Assembly: GCF_014645315.1 (NCBI RefSeq)
Contig: NZ_BMLQ01000001.1
Coordinates: 1-34,756 of the forward strand
Origin: Citricoccus zhacaiensis
Lineage (GTDB): Bacteria > Actinomycetota > Actinomycetes > Actinomycetales > Micrococcaceae
Length of the DNA stretch: 34,756 bases
Direction: 5' to 3'
Part shown: piece by piece, positions 7,317-16,202 of the stretch
Position numbering within the stretch: position 1 is the stretch's first letter
Layout: each line of letters starts with the position of its first letter
Notes under the pieces: generated by a model
What the model saw: the letters and a program-made list of their open reading frames with translations, nothing else
Databases searched by the model: none
Told to the model about the DNA's origin: nothing
Made by a program: the position numbers and the translations under genes

Positions 7317-8402
7317 GTGGAACACTCCTTCTCCCTGCATGCCGAATGGACCGGAAATCGGGGCTCCGGCACCTCCGGTTACAAGGACTACGGCCGTGAG
7401 CTCGTGGTCCGCGCCGAGGGCCCCGGCGAACTCAACGGCTCCGCCGCGCGGGCCTTCCACGGAAGCGACTCCCGGTGGAACCCCGAACAGCTCCTGCTCG
7501 CGGCCCTCGCCGAGTGCCACCTGCTGTCCTATCTCCAGGCCGCCACGCAGGCCGGGGTGGTCGTCACCGGCGCCTCCGTGCGCGCGGAGTGTGTGCTGAC
7601 CCATGACCACGACGGCGGCCGTGTCACCTCCGCGACCCTGGTCCCGGAGATCTGGCTCGCCGACGAGGACCAGCGCCGCACCGCGGACGGGCTGCACGCA
7701 AAGGCCCATCAGCAGTGCTTCATCGCCCGGTCCGTCAGCTTCCCTGTCACCATCAAACCCCAGCAGGTGCGCCGCCACCAGAACCAGAACCTGCCAGAGT
7801 TCGGCAGCCGCCTGGGCGCGCCCATCGCGGTGCTGAAACCGCGCCAGGGCAAGGCACCCAGCCAGGTGACCGGTCTGCAAGACCGGCCCGCCGCCTCGAC
7901 GGGTCACCGCCCGCCGCAGGTGATGGCTCCCGCCTCCGGCGCCGCTGCCAGCACCGGTGGTGGTGCTGGGGCCGCGGCCGGCGGAGGCGGAGCTGCTGGT
8001 GCTCGTGCCGATGCGGGAGCCCAGCCGGAGAACGCGAGCTTCTACGAGCAGGTCGGCGGGCACGAGACCTTCGTGAAGCTGGCCCGGGTGTTCTACGAGC
8101 AGGTCGCGGCGGACCCCGAGTTCAGGGCCATGTACCCAGAAGAGGATCTCGGCCCGGCCGAGGAACGGCTGCGGATGTTCCTGGAGCAGTACTGGGGCGG
8201 GCCGAAGACGTACAGCGAGCAACGCGGCCACCCTCGGCTGCGGATGCGGCACGCGCCCTACACCGTGGACTTCGCGGCCCGGGACACCTGGCTGCGGCAC
8301 ATGCGGGCAGCCGTGGATTCCCTCAACTTGGCACCGTTGCTGGAGGAGACCCTCTGGGACTACCTGGAGCGGGCCGCCCACTCGATGGTGAACTCGGCCT
8401 AG
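7317..8402 (+). CDS. OsmC-family peroxidase domain fused to group II truncated hemoglobin (GlbO type)
   Basis: A single frame encodes two domains. Residues about 1-150 are OsmC/Ohr-like, with [14 protein letters not shown] (Cys67) and [11 protein letters not shown] (Cys134), the two redox cysteines of thiol peroxidases of this family. Residues 150-235 are a linker that becomes Gly/Ala-rich. Residues about 238-361 closely match M. tuberculosis GlbO, with Tyr260 (B10), Tyr273 (CD1), the block [24 protein letters not shown] with proximal His312 (F8), and Trp325 (G8). I chose the GTG at 7317 (361 residues) because TACCGT (7304-7309) lies seven bases upstream, the leaderless pattern, and because the OsmC homologies begin there; ATG at 7257 would add 20 residues of non-family sequence. 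The fusion implies peroxide chemistry coupled to heme O2/ligand chemistry (inference). The stop overlaps the stop of the convergent gene. Confidence 0.85.
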   Translation: MEHSFSLHAEWTGNRGSGTSGYKDYGRELVVRAEGPGELNGSAARAFHGSDSRWNPEQLLLAALAECHLLSYLQAATQAGVVVTGASVRAECVLTHDHDGGRVTSATLVPEIWLADEDQRRTADGLHAKAHQQCFIARSVSFPVTIKPQQVRRHQNQNLPEFGSRLGAPIAVLKPRQGKAPSQVTGLQDRPAASTGHRPPQVMAPASGAAASTGGGAGAAAGGGGAAGARADAGAQPENASFYEQVGGHETFVKLARVFYEQVAADPEFRAMYPEEDLGPAEERLRMFLEQYWGGPKTYSEQRGHPRLRMRHAPYTVDFAARDTWLRHMRAAVDSLNLAPLLEETLWDYLERAAHSMVNSA

Positions 8403-9142
8403 AGCAGCATCGGCTGACGGCAGAGCACGTACCCGGCCGCGTTCGAGAGGCGCACCCAAGGCCCCGAGGTGTGGACCGCCGTCGTGCCCTGCGGGCTGAG
8501 GAAGCCCAGGCCGTGCGCCGCGAACGCCGCTCCGGCCGGCAGGAAGCCGTCACCGGCCTCCGCCGAGGTGCCTCCCAACAGCCGTCCCCAGACCGCGGCG
8601 CGAGCCTGGGCGACCATGGAGGCCCCCGGGTCCTGGGGCAGTGCGTCGGCCAGCTCACGGATCCCGTCCCGGGCGATCTGCTGGAGTTCGCCATCCTCCA
8701 CCGTGGCCACCGGCGTCCATCCGCCCCGGGGCGGGGTCACCGCCGTCCACGGGGCACTCTCGGGCGCCGGAGGCAGCGTGAAGGCCGTGGATCCCGTGGC
8801 AGCCATGCGGGCCAGCCGCTCCAGCACGGAGGACAGGGCATAGACCGCATCGACCCCGTCATGCCGGCCCTCCACCAACCGAACCGTCCGTAGGCCCAGC
8901 GCCACCGGAACCCGGTCCCCCAGGCCGCGCGGGTGCAGCACGGAGACCCAGGAGGCGAGCACGTTGCCGGCCACCTGGAGACGCAGGCCCGTATCGGCCA
9001 TGGTCTTGGCCCGCGCTGCGTACCGTTCGAGGTCCTTGGCCGCCTCCAGATCCTCCAGGCGCAGTTCCGGGCCGGCCGGGCCTCGGGGGGGCGTGGAGTC
9101 GGGACGGAACGGATCGACGGGTGAGGAGGACATGAGATCCAT
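8399..9142 (-). CDS. Conserved-looking hypothetical protein
   Basis: I do not recognise the family. The 247-residue product is soluble, with no signal peptide or membrane segment. It opens with a Pro-rich stretch, then an [21 protein letters not shown] helix-like block, a central [13 protein letters not shown] segment, a [24 protein letters not shown] proline-rich stretch and a C-terminal [13 protein letters not shown] region ending PMLL. Codon use matches its neighbours, supporting a real gene. I chose ATG 9142, six bases after GACGAT, a near-match to the leaderless -10 box; GTG 9160 and ATG 9133 are alternatives. It converges on the OsmC-hemoglobin gene, and both stops lie in the same CTAG at 8399-8402. 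It is divergent from the thioesterase gene. Confidence 0.7.
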   Translation of the reverse strand: MDLMSSSPVDPFRPDSTPPRGPAGPELRLEDLEAAKDLERYAARAKTMADTGLRLQVAGNVLASWVSVLHPRGLGDRVPVALGLRTVRLVEGRHDGVDAVYALSSVLERLARMAATGSTAFTLPPAPESAPWTAVTPPRGGWTPVATVEDGELQQIARDGIRELADALPQDPGASMVAQARAAVWGRLLGGTSAEAGDGFLPAGAAFAAHGLGFLSPQGTTAVHTSGPWVRLSNAAGYVLCRQPMLL

Positions 9143-9233
9143 TGTCCCATCGTCGGGCACCTGGGACAGATCACCTCGGCGATCCCTGGACGCCCCCCGG
9201 GCAGGTCAACGCGATGGTTCCACGCCGGCGGAG

Positions 9234-9239
9234 TAGACT
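9234..9239 (+). promoter_or_regulatory. -10 box of the thioesterase gene
   Basis: TAGACT lies about 82 bases before the tesB ATG, predicting a leader of roughly 75 nt. The leader's ribosome site is AAGGGG at 9311-9316. Confidence 0.4.
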
Positions 9240-9321
9240 GCCGGGACGGTTACCGGCCGGTACCGAGAGAGTCGGGCAGGCCGGATCAGCCGGGCGGCTC
9301 GGAGACAGCGAAGGGGCATTC

Positions 9322-10302
9322 ATGAGTACTGGCAAGGTCCACAAGGGGCGCAACGACTTCCCAGAGGATCCTACCGACGTGCTCCGCAGCGTCCTGGACC
9401 TGACCCCGGCTGGCGAGGACGCCGCCACGGGCGATCTCCTCTTCACCGGTGAGACCCCACCTCAGGCCCGCGGCCGTGTGTTCGGCGGGCAGGTCATGGC
9501 CCAGTCCCTGATGGCCGCCATCGCCACCGTGGACGGGGAGCGTGGCATCCACTCGATGCACGGGTACTTCCTCCGCCCCGGCAACGCCCTGCTGCCCATC
9601 ACCTTCGCGGTCGAGACCCTGCGTGACGGACGGTCCTTCTCGGCGCGTCGCGTCCAGGCGATGCAGGAGGGCAAGACCATCCTGTCCCTGATCAGCTCCT
9701 TCCAGGATCCGGTGTCCGGCCTGGACCACCAGTCCCCCATGCCCACGGCGGTACCCGACCCGGAATCCCTGCCGTCCACCTCGGACCGGCTCGGCCGGAT
9801 GCGTCACCCGATCGCGCAGGAGTGGTCCTGGGCCCGGCCCTTCGACATCCGGCACGTGGATCCACCCATCGAGATCGCGCCGGACCGGAGTGAGGTGGCC
9901 ACCAACATGGTGTGGATGAAGACGTTCTCCGCCATGGAGGGTAACGCGAACCTGCACCGGGCGGCCCTGGCCTATGCCTCGGACTACACCCTCCTCGAGC
10001 CAATCCTGCGCCGGCACGGCATCTCCTGGGTTCGGCCCGGGATCTCGGTCGCGTCCCTGGACCATGCCATGTGGTGGCACCGGCCGGCTCGCGTGGATGA
10101 GTGGCTGCTGTACGTCCAGTCCAGCCCCTCGGCTCAGGGCGCCCGCGGGCTCAGCAACGGGCGGATCTACTCGCGTGACGGTGAGCTGGTGGCCTCGGTG
10201 GCCCAGGAGGGGATGATCCGGGTGCCCGGCGACCTGCAGTACCGGGTCAAGAACTCGGTCCAGAGCCTGCTCCTGAAGGGCGCCGGCCGGCCACGTCGGT
10301 AG
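9322..10302 (+). CDS. tesB: Acyl-CoA thioesterase II (TesB family)
   Basis: Double hot-dog enzyme hydrolysing acyl-CoA to free fatty acid and CoA in the cytoplasm. The N-terminal hot-dog carries GRVFGGQVMAQSLMAA and SMHGYFLRPG, and the second carries ALAYASDYTLLEPI. The catalytic triad of E. coli TesB (Asp204, Thr228, Gln278) aligns by constant offset with Asp221, Ser245 and Gln295, so the usual Thr is Ser. At 326 residues it is slightly longer than E. coli TesB (286). The ATG at 9322 follows AAGGGG with a 5-base gap. The gene stands alone: the upstream gene is divergent, and the downstream cassette has its own promoter and a hairpin in between. Confidence 0.92.
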   Translation: MSTGKVHKGRNDFPEDPTDVLRSVLDLTPAGEDAATGDLLFTGETPPQARGRVFGGQVMAQSLMAAIATVDGERGIHSMHGYFLRPGNALLPITFAVETLRDGRSFSARRVQAMQEGKTILSLISSFQDPVSGLDHQSPMPTAVPDPESLPSTSDRLGRMRHPIAQEWSWARPFDIRHVDPPIEIAPDRSEVATNMVWMKTFSAMEGNANLHRAALAYASDYTLLEPILRRHGISWVRPGISVASLDHAMWWHRPARVDEWLLYVQSSPSAQGARGLSNGRIYSRDGELVASVAQEGMIRVPGDLQYRVKNSVQSLLLKGAGRPRR

Positions 10303-10325
10303 CCGGCCGGTGGTCAGCGGCCGGC
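10302..10325 (+). terminator. Hairpin after the thioesterase gene
   Basis: GCCGGCCG (10302-10309) pairs with CGGCCGGC (10318-10325) around an 8-base loop. It starts at the last base of the tesB stop codon. There is no T-run. It separates tesB from the next promoter. Confidence 0.45.
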
Positions 10326-10380
10326 GAAGTAGTCGGTGGAAACTGGCCGACCTCCAGGGCTGGTGGTCTACGTTGAAGAC

Positions 10381-11223
10381 ATGGACGACGACACCCTGAC
10401 GACCACGCATGGTTCCGGGAACGCCGATCTCCTGACGGCGCTCGGCCCCTGGGACGGCCAGATCGTCTTCACGGCGGTCCACGCGGGCCACGGCCTGCGC
10501 CCTGAGGTCCGGGACCTGATGGTGCTGGACGAGGCCACCCGCTACCGCGAGGAGGACCCGCATACGGACCGGATCGGCTCGGGACTGGAATCGGGCATGG
10601 TCATGCACCGTTCCCGGTTCGAAACCGATCTCAACCGCGCACGCGACACCGCCGTGTACCTGGACCCGGAAGACTCCTGGGGCCTCCACGTCTGGAGGGA
10701 CGGCCAGTTGCCGGACGACGTCGCCGAGCGGAGCCGGCGGGTACACGATGCCTGGTACGAGGAGCTGGCGCACCGCATCGCCCCGATGGCCGCCCGGGGA
10801 CCCTTCGTGGTCTATGACCTGCACAGCTACAACTACCGCCGGGACGGTCCCGACGCCGGCCCAGCACCCCAGGAGGGGAACCCCGACGTGAACGTCGGGA
10901 CCGGATCCCTGGACCGCGAACCCTGGAACCCGGTGGTGGACGCCTTCATCGAGTCGATGTCCGCCGAGGTCATCCCGGCCACGGGACGCCGGCTTGATGT
11001 TCGCGAGAACGTCCGGTTCTGGGGTCAGAACGAGGGCCGCTGGGCCCACCGGCTGTTCCCGGACACCGCTTGCGTCCTGGCCCTGGAGTTCAAGAAGACC
11101 TTCATGGACGAGTGGACCGGAGAAGTCGACGAGGAGCACTTGGCGCAGCTGGCGGACGCCTTGGCACGTACCGTCCCGGCCGTCACCGCCGCGCTGGGGG
11201 AGGTCGAGGTGCCGACACCATGA
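10381..11223 (+). CDS. N-formylglutamate amidohydrolase-family hydrolase
   Basis: The family (PF05013, HutG type) hydrolyses amide-linked glutamate derivatives with a metal-bound water. Family landmarks are TAVHAGHG (His34, His37), REEDPHTD (57-63), DLNRARDTAVY and the SWGLHVWRD block, DLHSYNYR (Asp146, His148) and VLALEFKKTFMDEWTGE near the C-terminus. The protein has 280 residues. No histidine-degradation genes (hutU, hutI, hutH) are nearby, so a HutG role is unlikely; the partners are a DUF1704 peptidase and an ATP-grasp ligase. The ATG at 10381 follows TACGTT (10369-10374) by six bases, indicating a leaderless start; an ATG 15 codons upstream lies before this box and is unlikely. Its stop overlaps the next start by 4 bp (ATGA). 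Confidence 0.82.
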   Translation: MDDDTLTTTHGSGNADLLTALGPWDGQIVFTAVHAGHGLRPEVRDLMVLDEATRYREEDPHTDRIGSGLESGMVMHRSRFETDLNRARDTAVYLDPEDSWGLHVWRDGQLPDDVAERSRRVHDAWYEELAHRIAPMAARGPFVVYDLHSYNYRRDGPDAGPAPQEGNPDVNVGTGSLDREPWNPVVDAFIESMSAEVIPATGRRLDVRENVRFWGQNEGRWAHRLFPDTACVLALEFKKTFMDEWTGEVDEEHLAQLADALARTVPAVTAALGEVEVPTP

Positions 11224-12491
11224 GTGCCAAGAAGCCCACCAGCTCCGAGGACAAGAAGACCCGGCGCGATCAGGCCGAAGGCAAGCGCACCGAGGTCATG
11301 CGGAAGGACAGCACCCGAATCGACGGCCCGCGGGCCGTCGTCGGGCTCTCAACCCGGGACCGGGCGATCGACCATGAGTTGGCGTTGCTGTCCGGCTCCA
11401 TTCGGTTCCTGCTGGACATCACGCCGATGAACGTGGAGCAGGCACGTACCGAATTCCTCGCCACCGGCGAGTTGCCCGAGTTCGTCTACCGCGACGTGGT
11501 GGACGACCCCGAGGTGCTCAAGCGGGTGCTGCAGGACGTGCCGATCCATTTGGTGGACGATACGGTGCTGGGCACCTTACTGCGCAACAAGCACAAGGAG
11601 ATGTCCCTGCAGCTCGACATGCTCGCGGCCCGTGACACCGAGGACTTCATGCCGCTGAGTATCGAACTCTACGGGGCCATCCTTCCGGACCTGCGGCGCT
11701 CGGCCGAGTTGATCCTCGAAACGGTCACGGCCACGGAATCAGCGTCGGCGGGTAGCCTCGGGGCGAAGGAGATCCTCGATCTCGCCCGGGCGGAAATAGA
11801 CCATTACCGCAAGCAGGACCCGGACATCGAGATGCACGCCGAGATCCGCGACGACGTGTCCGGGGTGATGGTCTCGGGGAGTTCGCTGCTCCTGGGGCCC
11901 GAATCCAAGGTCCGGAAGGCCCGCGCGCACGCGCTGCTCCAGCACGAAGTCGGGACCCACCTGGTCACCCACTTCAACGGCTCAGCCCAGCCCATCAAGA
12001 TCCTCGGCACCGGGCTGGCCCGCTATGACGAGACGCAGGAGGGCCTGGCCGTGCTGGCGGAGGTAGCCTGCGGTGGGCTCACGGCCTTCCGGCTGCGGCA
12101 ATTGGCCTCCCGGGTACTGACGGTGCACCGCATGGTCACCGGGGCCACCTTCGCCGAAGCGCACGCGGCCCTCGTGGCGGACGGCGTCCCTGCCTCGTCC
12201 GCCTTCACCACCACCATGCGTGCGTACCGTGCCGGAGGGTTGACCAAGGACGCCATCTACTTGCGTGGCATGCTCGATCTCCTGGGGCACCTGCGCCGGG
12301 GAGGCAGCCTCGACCTGTTGCTGTTGGGCAAGTTCTCACTGGAGGACCTGCCGCTCATCGACGATCTCCAGGAGCGAGGAGTCCTGGAGCCGGCGATGCT
12401 CCAGCCTCGGTGGCTGGACGACCAGGACGCCACGGCCAGACTCGGCCGGGCTGCCGCATTGGACGACCCCACGGCGTTCGTCAACGCCTGA
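11220..12491 (+). CDS. DUF1704 / 'QEGLA motif' zinc metallopeptidase-like protein
   Basis: Annotated in databases, as I recall, as 'flavohemoglobin expression-modulating QEGLA motif protein' (TIGR02421, DUF1704). The same family contains the eukaryotic MATCAP tubulin tyrosine carboxypeptidases, so a bacterial carboxypeptidase-type activity is plausible. The 423-residue protein has the metal motif HEVGTH (residues 242-247) and, 27 residues later, QEGLA (273-277), whose Glu274 would be the third zinc ligand. The first 35 residues are Lys/Arg/Asp/Glu-rich and probably disordered. There is no signal peptide, so it acts in the cytoplasm. The ATG overlaps the stop of the upstream hydrolase (ATGA), implying co-translation. 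The substrate is unknown; the adjacent ATP-grasp ligase suggests it removes what the ligase adds (inference). Confidence 0.82.
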   Translation: MSAKKPTSSEDKKTRRDQAEGKRTEVMRKDSTRIDGPRAVVGLSTRDRAIDHELALLSGSIRFLLDITPMNVEQARTEFLATGELPEFVYRDVVDDPEVLKRVLQDVPIHLVDDTVLGTLLRNKHKEMSLQLDMLAARDTEDFMPLSIELYGAILPDLRRSAELILETVTATESASAGSLGAKEILDLARAEIDHYRKQDPDIEMHAEIRDDVSGVMVSGSSLLLGPESKVRKARAHALLQHEVGTHLVTHFNGSAQPIKILGTGLARYDETQEGLAVLAEVACGGLTAFRLRQLASRVLTVHRMVTGATFAEAHAALVADGVPASSAFTTTMRAYRAGGLTKDAIYLRGMLDLLGHLRRGGSLDLLLLGKFSLEDLPLIDDLQERGVLEPAMLQPRWLDDQDATARLGRAAALDDPTAFVNA

Positions 12492-12515
12492 GCACGTCCC
12501 GCGGACACGGTGCTC
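12490..12515 (+). terminator. Hairpin in the gap between the DUF1704 and ATP-grasp genes
   Basis: GAGCAC (12490-12495) pairs with GTGCTC (12510-12515), and inner GTCC/GGAC can pair with a small bulge. The rest of the 99-bp gap to 12590 is strikingly rich in C with few G, the composition favoured by Rho loading. It could be an attenuator that lowers expression of the ligase relative to the two upstream genes. No promoter box is clear. Confidence 0.35.
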
Positions 12516-12590
12516 GTCACTCCACACCGGCCGTCACCACCCCGGCACCACGCCCCCCGGCCCCCGGCCCCCCGAATGATCGGAGCACGT

Positions 12591-13634
12591 ATGAAAATCG
12601 GATTCGTTGTCAACGACGTGGCCACGGAGAAGCCCCACTACACGACCAACCGACTGGCCCTGGCCGCCACTCGGGCCGGCCATGAAGTCCTCCTGACCGG
12701 AACGGGAGACTTCGCCTATGAACCCGACGGCACCCTGTCCGTGCTGGCCCGCGGTGGGGCGGACAAGAACTACCGTTCCCTGGAGCGTTACCTACAGGAT
12801 ATCCAGCGACCGGCGACCGAGCGGCAGGTCGCCGTGAACGACTTCGATGTGGTGCTCCTGCGCAATGACCCGGCCGACGACGCCGTGGACCGGCCCTGGG
12901 CGCCCACCGCCGCCGTCGCCTTCGGCCAACTGATCACCGACTCCGGGGTGCTGGTGGCCAACGACCCCCACACCTTGGCCAACGCGCTGTCCAAGGCCTA
13001 CTTCCAACACTTCCCGGAGGCAGTACGTCCTCGCACGCTGATCTCCCGGGACGAATCCATGATCTCGGACTTCATCGATGACATGGGCGGCAAGGCCGTG
13101 CTCAAGCCGTTACAGGGGTCAGGCGGGTCGGGGGTGTTCCTGGTGAACCGCAAGGAGTCGCCCAACCTCTCGCAGATCATCGGGGCCATCGGTCGGGACG
13201 GCTACATCGTGGCCCAGGAGTACCTGCCGGAGGCCGAGAACGGCGACGTGCGCCTCTTCCTCCTGAACGGCCGGCCCCTCACGGTCAACGGGAAGATCGC
13301 CGCATTCCGCCGCCGGAACACGTCCAACGATGTCCGGTCGAACATGTCGGCCGGCGGAAACGCCGAACCGGTTGACCTCACCGACGAGATGCTGCACCTC
13401 GTGGAGGTCGTCCGGCCCAAGCTGGTGTCCGACGGGATGTTCCTGGTCGGCCTGGACATCGTGGGCGACAAGCTCATGGAGATCAACGTGTTCTCCCCGG
13501 GCGGACTGGGCTCCTGCCAGAGTCTCTACGGGGAGGACTTCGCCGTCGCGGTCATCGCTGACCTGGAGCGCAAGATGGACGTGCGGAAGCACTATGGGGA
13601 CACACTGCAGAACGCCCGGCTCGCGACCATCTGA
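12591..13634 (+). CDS. GshB-like ATP-grasp amide ligase
   Basis: ATP-grasp ligases of the glutathione synthetase/RimK group join an amino acid to a carboxylate through an acyl phosphate. The 347-residue protein starts MKIGFVVNDV with a GshB-like N-terminal domain. It shows AVLKPLQGSGGSGVF (Lys172, glycine loop), QEYLPEAENGDVRLF (Glu209, Asp219, Arg221) and MEINVFSPGG (Glu297, Asn299), which resembles the GshB Mg-binding EINVTSP. Actinobacteria generally use mycothiol rather than glutathione, and no gshA is seen, so true glutathione synthesis is unlikely. The ATG at 12591 has GGAG (12582-12585) five bases upstream. It lies 99 bp behind the DUF1704 gene on the same strand, with a hairpin between. 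It converges on ettA. Confidence 0.82.
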   Translation: MKIGFVVNDVATEKPHYTTNRLALAATRAGHEVLLTGTGDFAYEPDGTLSVLARGGADKNYRSLERYLQDIQRPATERQVAVNDFDVVLLRNDPADDAVDRPWAPTAAVAFGQLITDSGVLVANDPHTLANALSKAYFQHFPEAVRPRTLISRDESMISDFIDDMGGKAVLKPLQGSGGSGVFLVNRKESPNLSQIIGAIGRDGYIVAQEYLPEAENGDVRLFLLNGRPLTVNGKIAAFRRRNTSNDVRSNMSAGGNAEPVDLTDEMLHLVEVVRPKLVSDGMFLVGLDIVGDKLMEINVFSPGGLGSCQSLYGEDFAVAVIADLERKMDVRKHYGDTLQNARLATI

Positions 13635-13668
13635 ACCGGGCGCCTGAAGTGATCAGTCCGTCGGTCCG

Positions 13669-15351
<1,683 letters not shown>

Positions 15352-15367
15352 GGGCCCAAGGCTAGTG

Positions 15368-15411
15368 GGTGGCCGCCGGAATGCCCGCATCCGTTGCGTC
15401 CGGCGGCCACC
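15368..15411 (-). terminator. 13-bp stem hairpin between ssb and ettA
   Basis: A perfect 13-bp inverted repeat (15368-15380 with 15399-15411) encloses an 18-base loop. It lies just downstream of the ssb stop and immediately upstream of the ettA -10 box, so it can insulate the two genes. It has no T-run. Confidence 0.6.
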
Positions 15412-15419
15412 GGGCGCCC

Positions 15420-15995
15420 TCAGGCCGCTGACAGGGCCTGCGAGTCAGCCGAGTCCTCCCCTGCCTCTGAGCCCTCAGCACCTTCGACCGCCCCGGCCCC
15501 AGCGACCTCGTGGCCCAGCAGCTCGCCGGTCTCCCGGTCGAAGGCCTCCTCACTGGGACCGTCTGACCCGACCGGCCCGACCGGCTCGCCCGACCCCGTC
15601 CCGGCCTCCGCCGCTCCGGCCGCCACCTCGCCCGGTCGCCCGGAGGAACGCTGGAAGGTGGCCGTACCCAGGGACAGGTCATGACCGATGGTGTCCGCCT
15701 CGATCTCCACGGCGGTCCCGGAACGCTCCTCCGTCTCCCAGGGACGGACCTTGAGCCGGCCGGTGACCACCACGGGCTGACCCTTCTGCAGGGACGTGAA
15801 GGCGTTCTGGGCGAGACTGCGGAAGAGATTGACGGTGAACCAGTTCGTGTTCCCGTCCACCCACGCATTCTGCTCGCGGTCGAAGCGCCGGTCCGTGGCG
15901 GCCAGCCGAAAATTGCCGACCGGGAACCCGGCCTGGGCGTTGCGGATGGTCGGATCGGTGGCCACGAAGCCGCGGACGGTGATGTGCTGACTCAT
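15420..15995 (-). CDS. ssb: Single-stranded DNA-binding protein (second, SsbB-like type)
   Basis: An OB-fold protein that coats single-stranded DNA. The N-terminal domain (about 1-115) starts MSQHITVRGFVATDPTIRNA, with NWFTVNLFRSLAQNAFTSLQKGQPVVVTGRLKVRPWE, which is the SSB core. The C-terminal 75 residues are Gly/Ala/Glu-rich and end in ALSAA, without the DDIPF-type acidic tip that recruits repair and replication partners. It also lacks the rpsF/rpsR neighbours of the essential actinobacterial ssbA. I therefore take it as the accessory SsbB-type paralogue (inference from family knowledge). The ATG at 15995 has AAAGG upstream within a structured leader. Confidence 0.85.
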   Translation of the reverse strand: MSQHITVRGFVATDPTIRNAQAGFPVGNFRLAATDRRFDREQNAWVDGNTNWFTVNLFRSLAQNAFTSLQKGQPVVVTGRLKVRPWETEERSGTAVEIEADTIGHDLSLGTATFQRSSGRPGEVAAGAAEAGTGSGEPVGPVGSDGPSEEAFDRETGELLGHEVAGAGAVEGAEGSEAGEDSADSQALSAA

Positions 15996-16013
15996 GCTGG
16001 TGCCTTTCGGTGA

Positions 16014-16085
16014 GCCGGCCCGCGGCCGGCGAGGGGCCGCCGCCGGGCACGGTGTCCGACGGCGGCAGGAAGAGGACTTCCTGCC
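16014..16085 (-). promoter_or_regulatory. Structured leader region upstream of ssb with competing hairpins
   Basis: Three inverted repeats lie in a row: GCCGGCC-CGC-GGCCGGC (16014-16030), GCCGCCG (16036-16042) with CGGCGGC (16060-16066), and a perfect 9-bp stem with AGGA loop (16064-16085). The second and third share bases 16064-16066, so they cannot both form fully. All lie between the ssb ribosome site and the region divergent to tRNA-Arg. I could not place the ssb -10 box, so whether all three are transcribed is unknown. Confidence 0.4.
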
Positions 16086-16185
16086 CTTCCAGCACAGCCG
16101 CACCGGCACTGCAGCGACAGAGTGGCACGGTTGATCCGTGGACAACCCACCGGGGACGGTTTCCTGTGGAGGAGGGCCATCCCGC

Positions 16186-16191
16186 TAGAAT
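16186..16191 (+). promoter_or_regulatory. -10 box of tRNA-Arg
   Basis: TAGAAT lies 11 bases before the tRNA, placing the transcription start just ahead of the mature 5' end. A weak TTCCTG (16161-16166) lies 19 bases upstream. Confidence 0.5.
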
Positions 16192-16202
16192 GACGGGGCC
16201 CA

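Noticed and set aside
9286-11139. 617-codon minus-strand open frame opposite tesB and the amidohydrolase
   Set aside because: Lies antisense to two well-supported genes; His/Gly/Val-rich composition typical of antisense frames.
10381-11223. Naming the amidohydrolase hutG
   Set aside because: No other histidine-utilisation gene nearby, and the neighbours suggest another substrate.
12591-13634. Naming the ATP-grasp gene gshB
   Set aside because: Similarity is to the fold; no gshA, and actinobacteria generally make mycothiol. Left without a symbol.
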